From: Akkermansiaceae bacterium
Lineage (GTDB): Bacteria; Verrucomicrobiota; Verrucomicrobiia; Verrucomicrobiales; Akkermansiaceae
Assembly: GCA_028293225.1 (NCBI GenBank)
Contig: JAQGPE010000761.1
Span: 1-18,624 of the forward strand
Direction: 5' to 3'
DNA length: 18,624 nucleotides
This document shows, in pieces, positions 6,922 to 13,118 of the stretch; position 1 is the stretch's first letter; each line of letters starts with the position of its first letter. A program made the translations under genes and the position numbers. The notes beneath the pieces are model-generated. The model worked only from the letters and a program-made list of their open reading frames with translations. It was not told the DNA's origin and did not search any database.

Positions 6922-6950
6922 GCGGCGGATTTCCGATCGGCCGGTCGGCT

Positions 6951-7355
6951 TCAGGGGAGGCCGGCCTGGCTCTTGAACTGGCCGAGCAGTTTCGCTTCGC
7001 GCGGAGTCATGGGATAGGGCCCGGCGAATTCCATGCCGGCGCCGGGGATCCGCTTCGAGCGGCCGGCGAAGGCGTGGCGGCCTTTCAGATAGTACAGGAT
7101 CAGATACTGGCGTTGCTCGCTGGAGGTCTCGGCGATGAAATCCGGCTGGCCTTTCATCCCAAGAAACATCCTCAAGTCCGGATGATCGATCGATTGGTGC
7201 ACCAACCGGCGGTGGCCGAGGGTTTCCGGCTGATCACGAACCAGCATGATGCGGTCCTGGGCCGCGCGCTCGGTCCAGCCGGCGTCGAAGCCGCGGCTGA
7301 CAGGTCCGCAGGAAGCCAGGAGGAGCAGAGGAGTGAGGGCGAGCCAATGGATCAT
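6951..7355 (-). CDS. Small lipoprotein of unknown function
   Basis: This is a 134-residue protein. Residues 1-16, MIHWLALTPLLLLASC, form a lipoprotein signal peptide with lipobox LASC and the acylated Cys at 16. The mature part has no domain I recognise; it is rich in charged and aromatic residues (QRQYLILYYLKGRHAF, GPYPMTPREAKLLGQF). The frame is open further upstream, but that part is Arg/Pro-rich shadow of the protease gene. ATG 7355 is fixed by the signal peptide, by a strong AGGAGGT five bases before it, and by a 4-base overlap with the protease stop. Co-translation with a periplasmic-type protease suggests a partner or inhibitor, but this is inference from position only. Confidence 0.72.
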   Translation of the reverse strand: MIHWLALTPLLLLASCGPVSRGFDAGWTERAAQDRIMLVRDQPETLGHRRLVHQSIDHPDLRMFLGMKGQPDFIAETSSEQRQYLILYYLKGRHAFAGRSKRIPGAGMEFAGPYPMTPREAKLLGQFKSQAGLP

Positions 7356-8152
7356 GACGCACCTCCTACGTTGGCGGCGGCGGGCCTGTTGCGGCGATCG
7401 CGTTCGATCAGCTTTTGCAGGGCGTGGACGTTCGGGCGGTTCGCTTCGGACTCGATGAAGAAAGCGGTCTCGATCGGCACCAGGTACTCGACGGCGGAGT
7501 TCACGCCGATCAGGCGGCCGTAGGCGTCGATGACCGGGCCACCGCTGTCGCCGGGCTGGAGCGGGACGTCGTATTTGAAGCGGCCGAAGGAGTTGGGGGC
7601 AAAGCCGGTGACCATTTTTCCGGGCGTGCTTTTGAAGCCGGTGGCGATGCCGGCGTGGATCACGCCGGTGCCTTCCGGGATCCACTGGTTGGAGGGCGCC
7701 CACTCGTAGTAGAGCGGCGTCGGCACATCGATGTGCAGCAGTGCGACATCGCCCGATCCCGAGCGCCAGACGATCCGCGCTTTCACCGCTTTCAGGGTGC
7801 CGGTCTGGCCTTCCAGCACGAAAACGTTGCGACCCGGTGAGTGGGTCAGCACGTGGTCGGCGGTGATGAAATAGCCATCGGGAGTGATCGGCACGGCGGA
7901 GCCGCCATCGGCGTCTTCCGGCCCGCGGCCCTTGCGGAAGCTGCTCTCGACCCAGGGGTTCAGCTCATCCTTTGACGACACCACCACCGCGGTCATGCGG
8001 CGTGCGGCCAGGTGATAGACCTTGGCGCCGGGCACGGCAGGATCGGCCGGCGGAGAAATCGGGGTGCATGCCGGGATCCATAGGGCGGCCAGAAAGGCCA
8101 TCGACATGCGGGAGAAGAGCATCCGCCGACAACTAAGCAAAGGAGCGGTCAT
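7352..8152 (-). CDS. Trypsin-like serine protease, lipoprotein
   Basis: This 266-residue S1-type protease has the triad in the usual order: H100 in ITADHVL, D135 in GSGDVALLH and S203 in QPGDSGGPV. The oxyanion-hole Gly and the GVNSAVEYLVP strand fit the DegP/trypsin-like fold. There is no PDZ domain; the protein ends after the protease domain with a short charged tail. The N-terminus has a hydrophobic stretch ending WIPAC (C29), so it is likely a lipoprotein anchored facing the periplasm. ATG 8152 lies 3 bp after the mutY stop. A start at residue 11 (8122) would give a more usual signal-peptide length. It probably degrades or processes envelope proteins; the substrate is unknown. Confidence 0.85.
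   Translation of the reverse strand: MTAPLLSCRRMLFSRMSMAFLAALWIPACTPISPPADPAVPGAKVYHLAARRMTAVVVSSKDELNPWVESSFRKGRGPEDADGGSAVPITPDGYFITADHVLTHSPGRNVFVLEGQTGTLKAVKARIVWRSGSGDVALLHIDVPTPLYYEWAPSNQWIPEGTGVIHAGIATGFKSTPGKMVTGFAPNSFGRFKYDVPLQPGDSGGPVIDAYGRLIGVNSAVEYLVPIETAFFIESEANRPNVHALQKLIERDRRNRPAAANVGGAS
7361..7367 (-). promoter_or_regulatory. Strong Shine-Dalgarno sequence AGGAGGT
   Basis: On the minus strand AGGAGGT precedes the ATG at 7355 by five bases. It lies inside the 3' end of the protease gene. It decides the start of the small lipoprotein and is the only perfect ribosome binding site I could find in this window. Confidence 0.75.
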
Positions 8153-8155
8153 TTC

Positions 8156-9193
8156 TCACGCGATTTCTTCGGCGGCGGTGAGGATCGCCTGCAATGCGGC
8201 CCGATCGGCGGGCGGGAGCACCAGGGCGGTCAGTTCGCCCAGTTCCCGCCACACTTCGCCCTCCCGCGGTTGGAGGGCGCCGGCGGGAACCTGGTGGACA
8301 TGGAGGGTGACGCGGTAGCGGGTGATGGCGTACTTGCGCTGATGAACGACGGGGAATGCGGCCAGCTCCGCGGCGGTTCTTTCCGGCAGCCGCCACATGC
8401 CCTCGCGGCGGCCCTTGCCGAGGCGGCGCAGCAGGATCAGGCCATCGGCGACCGCGCAGGCGGCGTGCTCGGCGATGTCTTCGGAGACGGCTTTTTTGCT
8501 CTTGCGCGGCAGCGTCTCCGGCTCGCGGGTGGCGCAGAAATCCGCGACCGGGCACGAAAGGCAATCCGGCACGCCGGGGCGGCAGACGGTCTGGCCCAGC
8601 TCCATCAGGGCGGAGTTATAGATCCGCGGGTGCTGGTGATCCAAGACGATCTCCGCCGTTTCCCACAGCCAGCGCAACATCGCGGGTGAGTCGATCGCTT
8701 CCGGCCGGTCGAAGAGCCGGGAGAACACGCGGGCGACATTGCCATCGACGAGGGGGGCGGGCCGATCGAAGGCGAACGACAGGACGGCTCCGGCCGTGTA
8801 GCGGCCGACTCCAGGCAGGGCCAGGATTTCGGCGTGGCTGTCCGGGAAGCGGCCGCGGTGGCGGTCCATCACGGCCCGGGCGGCGTCGCGCAGCATGCGG
8901 GCGCGGCGATAGTAGCCGAGGCCTTCCCAGGCTTTCAGCAAGGGATCGTCCGCGGCGGCGGCAAGAGATGCCAAGTCGGGGAAGCGCTCCAGGAAACGGC
9001 TGTAGAAACCACGGCCTAACACGGTCGCGATCTGGGTCTGCTGCAGCATGACTTCCGACACCAGGATCGCATACGGATCGCGGGTCCGGCGCCAGGGGTA
9101 GTCCCTGCCGCCGCGGGCAAACCATTCGCACAGGCGGGCGCGGAAAAGCTCTGCCGATCCGGGCAGAGGATGATGACAAACCGGCTTCAGCAC
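8156..9193 (-). CDS. mutY: A/G-specific adenine glycosylase
   Basis: MutY removes adenine mispaired with 8-oxoguanine, protecting the genome from G-to-T changes. The 345-residue protein shows catalytic Glu in SEVMLQQTQ (E47), the helix-hairpin-helix LPGVGRYTAGAV (126-137), the essential Asp in LVDGNVARV (D150) and a 4Fe-4S cluster site C204-x6-C211-x2-C214-x5-C220. The C-terminal third (about 235-345) fits the NUDIX-like 8-oxoG recognition domain (GMWRLPE, then ITRYRVTLHVH). The start is GTG 9193, 10 bp after the previous gene's stop. This places the LFRARLCEWF motif at the expected distance. The 3 bp to the protease gene suggests one transcript, though the functions look unrelated. Confidence 0.95.
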   Translation of the reverse strand: MLKPVCHHPLPGSAELFRARLCEWFARGGRDYPWRRTRDPYAILVSEVMLQQTQIATVLGRGFYSRFLERFPDLASLAAAADDPLLKAWEGLGYYRRARMLRDAARAVMDRHRGRFPDSHAEILALPGVGRYTAGAVLSFAFDRPAPLVDGNVARVFSRLFDRPEAIDSPAMLRWLWETAEIVLDHQHPRIYNSALMELGQTVCRPGVPDCLSCPVADFCATREPETLPRKSKKAVSEDIAEHAACAVADGLILLRRLGKGRREGMWRLPERTAAELAAFPVVHQRKYAITRYRVTLHVHQVPAGALQPREGEVWRELGELTALVLPPADRAALQAILTAAEEIA

Positions 9194-9203
9194 GGGCCGC
9201 GGG

Positions 9204-9506
9204 TCAGCGGGAAATTTTCAATTCCAGCACGTGGCCTTTCGGAATCCAGTGCTCGGTGGAGCCATCCTTCACGCCCACCCACTCGGGGGAGTCGGCGACC
9301 AGGGTTCCGGAGATTTCCGGGCTGCTGAGAGAGATGGAGGTTTCGTTGCCACCGTATAACTTCAGCGTGCACTTGGCGCCAATCATCGGAGCGGACGGCA
9401 AATCCTTGCTCGAAGAAGAGGACTGGGCTTGGCTGCGTTCGCAACCGGTTTGGGCCAGAATCCCGGCCGCGAGAACCGGAGCGAGCAGCGGGAAAGGAAT
9501 CTTCAT
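9204..9506 (-). CDS. Small secreted protein, possibly a lipoprotein
   Basis: This is a 100-residue protein. Residues 1-22 form a signal peptide (MKIPFPLLAPVLAAGILAQTGC). The lipobox is weak because Gln rather than Leu is at -3 to C22, so ordinary signal-peptidase cleavage is possible. A Ser-rich linker follows at 26-34. Residues 41-100 alternate short beta-strands (CTLKLYGG, ISGTLVADS, WVGVKDG, HWIPKGHVLELKI) in a way that resembles a small SH3/Sm-like barrel, but no family can be named. It is the first gene of the minus-strand run that continues into mutY, and is divergent from rnhC with only 61 bp between the start codons. Confidence 0.6.
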   Translation of the reverse strand: MKIPFPLLAPVLAAGILAQTGCERSQAQSSSSSKDLPSAPMIGAKCTLKLYGGNETSISLSSPEISGTLVADSPEWVGVKDGSTEHWIPKGHVLELKISR

Positions 9507-9567
9507 CCCGCACCGTTAGTTTGAATCCGCCGGTCCAGCAAGTATCCGTTTTCTTTTCCCCTCCGCC

Positions 9568-10509
9568 ATGGCCCTGACCTCCCACACCGCGCCGCTGACC
9601 CCCGCCCAGGCGAAGTTGTTGCGGCAGTCGCTGGAGGATCACGGCTTCGATTTCGAGACGAAGCCATACACCCTCTACGCGGCGAAGAAGGGCAAGCTGA
9701 ACGTGGCGGTCTACGAAAAGGGGCCGAAGGTGCTGGTGCAGGGCAAGGACACCGAGGACTTCATCCGCTTCATCCTGGAGCCGGAGGTGCTCGGCGAGGC
9801 CAAGCTGGGCTATGAGGAGATCGCCGACCCGGAGATGTTCGCCCCCCATTTCGGAATCGATGAGAGCGGCAAGGGCGACTATTTCGGCCCGCTGGTCATC
9901 GCCGGGGTCTACACCGACGCCGCGATCACCCGGCAGCTGATGGCGGCCGGCGTCATGGATTCGAAGCGGATTTCCTCGGCAAAAAAGATTCGCGATGTCG
10001 CAGCCCGGATCCGGGATACCCCGGGGATCGTCACCGCTGTCGTGGCGATCGGACCGGAGCGCTACAACGAAATGCACACTTCCTTTGGCAATCTCAACCG
10101 TCTGCTTGCCTGGGGGCACGCCCGGACGATCGAGAGCCTGGTCCGGCAGCGGCCCGATTGCCCGCGCGCCTTGAGCGACCAGTTCGCCAAGCCGGAGGTG
10201 CTGGCCCGCGCCCTGAAAAAGCAGGGTGTGGAGATCCAGCTCGACCAGCGGACCAAGGGAGAATCCGACATCGCGGTGGCCGCGGCCTCCATCCTGGCGC
10301 GCGAACGTTTCGTCGATTGGATGGACAAAACCTCCGAATCCGGGGGAGTGAGGCTGCCTTTGGGCGCTTCCGAGGCCGTGGTGGAGGCTGCCATACAGGT
10401 TGTGGAGCGTCACGGGCTCCCCGGACTGGGCAAGGTCGCAAAGCTACACTTTAAGACAACTGCAAGGGTTTGCGGCGATTCAAACGGGTCTGGCATGGAT
10501 TCCGCATAA
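9568..10509 (+). CDS. rnhC: Ribonuclease HIII
   Basis: RNase HIII cuts the RNA strand of RNA-DNA hybrids. The 313-residue protein starts with a TBP-like substrate-binding domain (DUF3378, about residues 8-85), which separates HIII from HII. The catalytic domain has GIDESGKGDYFGPL with D98 and E99, MDSKRI with D131, SDQFA with D204 and ESDIAVAAASILAR with D234. The paired D-E at the first site is the HIII signature. ATG 9568 is the natural start; no Shine-Dalgarno sequence precedes it. The short C-terminal tail after HFKTTARV looks unstructured. It shares the 61-bp gap upstream with the divergent small secreted protein. Confidence 0.94.
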   Translation: MALTSHTAPLTPAQAKLLRQSLEDHGFDFETKPYTLYAAKKGKLNVAVYEKGPKVLVQGKDTEDFIRFILEPEVLGEAKLGYEEIADPEMFAPHFGIDESGKGDYFGPLVIAGVYTDAAITRQLMAAGVMDSKRISSAKKIRDVAARIRDTPGIVTAVVAIGPERYNEMHTSFGNLNRLLAWGHARTIESLVRQRPDCPRALSDQFAKPEVLARALKKQGVEIQLDQRTKGESDIAVAAASILARERFVDWMDKTSESGGVRLPLGASEAVVEAAIQVVERHGLPGLGKVAKLHFKTTARVCGDSNGSGMDSA

Positions 10510-10596
10510 TTTTGTTGGATTTTTCGCGGGACAAAAGGGTGCCCCTATGTTGTCCAATCCGCCCCGCACCCCACGAACTCAATCACCCGTACGTCC

Positions 10597-10914
10597 ATGG
10601 CAACCATCACTAAGCGCGAGCTCGTCATCAAGATTTCGAACGAAACCGGTCTCACTCAGCAGCAGGTTTTCGACGTGATCCAGCGCACGCTGGACTCGAT
10701 CACGGACTCCCTCTCCAACGGCGACACCGTCGTTATGAGAAATTTCGGCGCCTTTCAGGTGAAAGAGACCAAGGCCAAGATCGGCCGCAACCCGAAGGAT
10801 CCTGACAAGGATGTGCCGATCCCGGCCCGTGCCGTGGTGAAGTTCAAGCCCGGCAAGGAAATGAAGGAACAGGTGGCGCGCACGCTGCCGATGATCCGCG
10901 AGCGCAAAAAATAA
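10597..10914 (+). CDS. HU/IHF family DNA-binding protein
   Basis: This 105-residue nucleoid-associated protein bends and compacts DNA as a dimer. It has the helical N-terminal half (TKRELVIKISNETGLTQQQV), the MRNFGAF turn at 48-53 and the DNA-binding arm starting GRNPKDPD at 63-70 with the conserved intercalating Pro. The C-terminus is about 10 residues longer than the usual 90-95 and ends in a basic RERKK. It is more IHF-like than HU-like in length, but which subgroup cannot be decided by eye. ATG 10597 starts the fold and no ribosome binding site is seen. The gene probably has its own promoter in the 87 bp after rnhC. Confidence 0.92.
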   Translation: MATITKRELVIKISNETGLTQQQVFDVIQRTLDSITDSLSNGDTVVMRNFGAFQVKETKAKIGRNPKDPDKDVPIPARAVVKFKPGKEMKEQVARTLPMIRERKK

Positions 10915-10920
10915 GCATCA

Positions 10921-10937
10921 GGGCCGCCTCCCGGCCC
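10921..10937 (+). terminator. Weak terminator-like hairpin after the HU/IHF gene
   Basis: A perfect 6-bp stem GGGCCG / CGGCCC with loop CCTCC lies 7 bp after the stop codon of the HU/IHF gene. There is no T-run after it, so it may not end transcription by itself; it could pause or protect the transcript end. Confidence 0.35.
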
Positions 10938-10981
10938 GCGACGGCTTGCGGCGTCAGCGAGTCGCCGCTACCAATCCGGCC

Positions 10982-11491
10982 ATGCAGCGCCAAATCCTGC
11001 CGCTGGCCGTCCTGGCCCTATCTCTGGCCTCCTGTGCCTATCCTGGCGGGAGCTACCGGGGCTACATGACGCGCTCCTATCACGAAAAGGGCGCCGACTG
11101 GCACCCGATGGGGGTCGATGAGGCCCTTCATTACGACGAAACCGGGATCGCCTCCTGGTACGACGAGTCCAGTTTTCTCGGATTCAAGCGTGGCCAGACC
11201 TCGCTGGGGGAAAAAGTGATGCCCTGGCATCTGATCGCCGCCCACAAGACGCTGCCGCTGCCCTGCATGGTCAAGGTGACCAATGTTCAGAACGGGCGGT
11301 CCGTGAAGTGCCGCGTCAATGACCGGGGTCCTTTTGTGGCCAACCGGATCATCGATCTTTCCCCGCGCGCCGCGAAGAAACTGGGTTTTCGTGACAACGG
11401 GCTCGCCCAGGTCGAGGTGAAAGTGATCTCGGTGGGGGATGGCTCCTACAAGCGGACGGCCGGGCGGAAGTGGTTCTTCGGACTGTTCTAA
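10982..11491 (+). CDS. rlpA: RlpA-like double-psi beta-barrel lipoprotein
   Basis: RlpA proteins are lipoproteins that cleave stripped peptidoglycan strands, mainly at the septum. In this 169-residue protein residues 1-18 are a lipoprotein signal peptide with lipobox LASC (C18). Residues 55-150 are the DPBB domain: TGIASWYDESSFLG, then AAHKTLPLPCMVKVTN (H88), RVNDRGPFVANRIIDLS (D114). These His and Asp are the residues needed for lytic transglycosylase activity in known RlpA proteins. There is no C-terminal SPOR domain. I chose ATG 10982 because it starts the signal peptide; a TTG at 10946 would add an unlikely arginine-rich extension. The amidase gene follows 83 bp later, so both cell-wall enzymes are probably expressed together. 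Confidence 0.88.
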   Translation: MQRQILPLAVLALSLASCAYPGGSYRGYMTRSYHEKGADWHPMGVDEALHYDETGIASWYDESSFLGFKRGQTSLGEKVMPWHLIAAHKTLPLPCMVKVTNVQNGRSVKCRVNDRGPFVANRIIDLSPRAAKKLGFRDNGLAQVEVKVISVGDGSYKRTAGRKWFFGLF

Positions 11492-11516
11492 CGGCCGGGC
11501 GGGGAGTTTCCGAAGT

Positions 11517-11546
11517 GGCAACTGTTGCCTGATTTGGTTCGCCAAA
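11517..11546 (+). promoter_or_regulatory. Two adjoining inverted repeats in the amidase leader
   Basis: GGCAAC-T-GTTGCC at 11517-11529 is a perfect 6-bp inverted repeat. It is followed at 11533-11546 by TTTGG-TTCG-CCAAA, a 5-bp stem with a TTCG tetraloop. Both lie between rlpA and the amidase gene, just before an AAGGAGG at 11545-11551. They could be an operator, or a leader structure that controls access to that sequence. Confidence 0.4.
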
Positions 11547-11574
11547 GGAGGAGCGGCGGGACGATGTTGAGGCC

Positions 11575-12324
11575 GTGAAACTTTGGATCGCCACCGCCCT
11601 CGGAGCCGCCTGGATGCTTTCCAGCTGTGCCGGCCCTTCCACCGGACGCGCCGCCTCCGGGTCCGGCAGCAGCCTGCGGCCGGATGAATGGGGCCACCGC
11701 GCGGGGCCGCAGGGTTTCCGCACGGTGATTATCGATGCCGGTCACGGCGGCAAGGATTCCGGGGCGGTCTCGCCCTGGAACGGCGTGAAGGAAAAGGATC
11801 TGACGCTCGACACGGCCCGGCGCGTCCAGAGCCTGCTGTCCGGCAAGGTGAAGACCCAGCTGATGCGCGGCGACGATACCTTCGTGGAGCTGGATGACCG
11901 CGTCGCCAGGGCCAGCAGCCGCGATGCCACCATCCTGGTCAGCATTCACTATAACTCCGGGCCGGCCGGTCTGCGCGGGCCGGAGACGTATTACTGGCGC
12001 GTCGACAGCCACGGCCTCGCGACCCGCATCCAGCGGAATATTTCCTCCGTCGCTCCCGCGCAGTCTGGCAACCGCGGGCTGGTGCGCCGCCGCATCCGCC
12101 TGACCCGCAACCCGAACGTGCCGTGCGTGCTGGTGGAGGTCGGCTACATCAGCAGCCCGGGCGAGGTGAAGCTGTGCTCGGATCCCGCCTACCGCGACCG
12201 GATGGCCAGGGCCATCGCCGGGGCGATCCTGGATCAGCAGCAGAAGGGCGATGCGGGGACGGGGCCGCTGCCGCGTCCGCTGAATGAGCCGCCGAGCCGT
12301 CCGAGCGATCCGGCGGGGTCTTGA
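11575..12324 (+). CDS. N-acetylmuramoyl-L-alanine amidase (Amidase_3), lipoprotein
   Basis: This zinc amidase removes stem peptides from peptidoglycan, probably during cell division or recycling. It is 249 residues long. Residues 1-18 are a lipoprotein signal with lipobox LSSC (C18). The Amidase_3 domain runs about 50-222, with zinc ligands H57 (IIDAGHGGKDSGA), E73 (VKEKDLTL) and H125 (SIHYNS) and the catalytic E188 in VLVEVGYISSP. The tail after 223 is Pro/Gly-rich and likely disordered. The start is GTG 11575; its TGA-overlapping context (GTGA) follows a tiny in-frame-independent reading frame ATG TTG AGG CCG TGA at 11563-11577. The stop is 3 bp before the second copy of the intergenic repeat. 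Confidence 0.9.
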   Translation: MKLWIATALGAAWMLSSCAGPSTGRAASGSGSSLRPDEWGHRAGPQGFRTVIIDAGHGGKDSGAVSPWNGVKEKDLTLDTARRVQSLLSGKVKTQLMRGDDTFVELDDRVARASSRDATILVSIHYNSGPAGLRGPETYYWRVDSHGLATRIQRNISSVAPAQSGNRGLVRRRIRLTRNPNVPCVLVEVGYISSPGEVKLCSDPAYRDRMARAIAGAILDQQQKGDAGTGPLPRPLNEPPSRPSDPAGS

Positions 12325-12327
12325 AGT

Positions 12328-12406
12328 CGTCCGTGCTTTCGCACGGTGGTTTTCCAGGGGTTTCACCCCTGGCTTTCTCATTTCGCACCTTTGGTGCTCT
12401 TTGAAC
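12328..12406 (+). repeat. Three-hairpin intergenic repeat, copy 2
   Basis: The core 12341-12406 matches 3441-3506 at 63 of 66 bases. Three perfect hairpins are present: CCGTGC-TTTC-GCACGG (12331-12346), CCAGGGG-TTTCA-CCCCTGG (12354-12372) and GCACC-TTT-GGTGC (12385-12397). The element fills the gap between the amidase stop (12324) and the reverse-complemented stop of the PEP-CTERM gene (12410-12412). Orientation relative to the flanking convergent genes is the same as in copy 1. Confidence 0.88.
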
Positions 12407-12409
12407 CGA

Positions 12410-13093
12410 TCAGGCCGCCGGGCGGCGCTTTCTTTTCAGCAGGCTGCCGGTGGCTGCGACTCCCAACAGGAGGGCGGAGGAGGATTCCGGGACGGTGTCG
12501 CCGGTGATGACCATGCCCCAGCTTTCGACGACATGGGTCTGGCCGCTGGAAAGGTCGGCGACGAAGAGGGACCAGTTGCCCTCGGCGCTGGTGCTGTGGA
12601 AATTCGACAGCAGGGCTGTGACCGGGGAGGCGTCGGTCACCGAATTCGGATTGACGTTGCGTCCGTCCGGCTGCCAGGTGCCGGTCAGGGGGCTTCCGGC
12701 GACCGGAGTGAAGGTGGCCTGATAGGTGTGGATGTTGCCGTTGGTGGCGACGTCGTCGAAGGTCACGTTGAAGCCGGAGTCGCCGTAGCCGAAGGCGTCG
12801 CCGGCGGTCTTGCCGGTGCGGTTGAGCAGTACGCTGACGGCGCTTTCGCTGGAGACGTAGGCGTAGAGGTCGCCATTGAAAGCGCCGGTGATCGAGAGGG
12901 TGATCTGGATGGAGTCGATCGACCGGATGGATGAAGTGAGCGCCTGGGAGTTGAGGGCGCCGGCGGGGTTGCCGTCCGGCACCGCCAGGCCGAGTCCGGA
13001 GAAGTTATAGGTCTCGGTGATGACCGCGCCGTCCGCAGCCGCGCAGGCCAGGACAAGACCGGCAACCAGGGCCGGGAAATGGAATGATTTCAT
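12410..13093 (-). CDS. PEP-CTERM protein with proprotein convertase P-domain
   Basis: This is a 227-residue exported protein. Residues 1-23 are a signal peptide. Residues 28-198 resemble a subtilisin-type P-domain (SIDSIQITLSITGAFNGDLYAYV, then TGTWQPDGRN, EGNWSLFVADLSSGQ, VESWGMVITG). The C-terminus is a PEP-CTERM sorting signal: VPESS at 201-205, the hydrophobic LLLGVAATGSLL and a basic KRKRR. The motif is PES rather than PEP, a variant often seen. PEP-CTERM proteins are cleaved and released by exosortase and relate to extracellular matrix in Verrucomicrobiota. It has no protease domain, so the P-domain acts as a binding or structural module. The 25 bp to the upstream 1001-residue gene suggests co-transcription. 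Confidence 0.88.
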   Translation of the reverse strand: MKSFHFPALVAGLVLACAAADGAVITETYNFSGLGLAVPDGNPAGALNSQALTSSIRSIDSIQITLSITGAFNGDLYAYVSSESAVSVLLNRTGKTAGDAFGYGDSGFNVTFDDVATNGNIHTYQATFTPVAGSPLTGTWQPDGRNVNPNSVTDASPVTALLSNFHSTSAEGNWSLFVADLSSGQTHVVESWGMVITGDTVPESSSALLLGVAATGSLLKRKRRPAA

Positions 13094-13118
13094 GGCAATG
13101 GAAGTGAGTGAGAGAGAT

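Noticed and set aside
9187..10413. A 408-residue minus-strand open frame over rnhC
   Set aside because: rnhC on the plus strand has all catalytic motifs; the antisense frame has none and overlaps the mutY start.
10510..10596. Promoter for the HU/IHF gene (TTCGCG, 17 bases, TATGTT)
   Set aside because: The -35 match is poor and no second feature supports it. A promoter is likely in this gap, but the exact boxes cannot be called.
11488..12381. A 297-residue minus-strand frame starting MRKPGVKPL
   Set aside because: Its first residues come from the intergenic repeat and the remainder is antisense to the amidase. The similar start MRQPRVKPL at 3481 comes from the other repeat copy.
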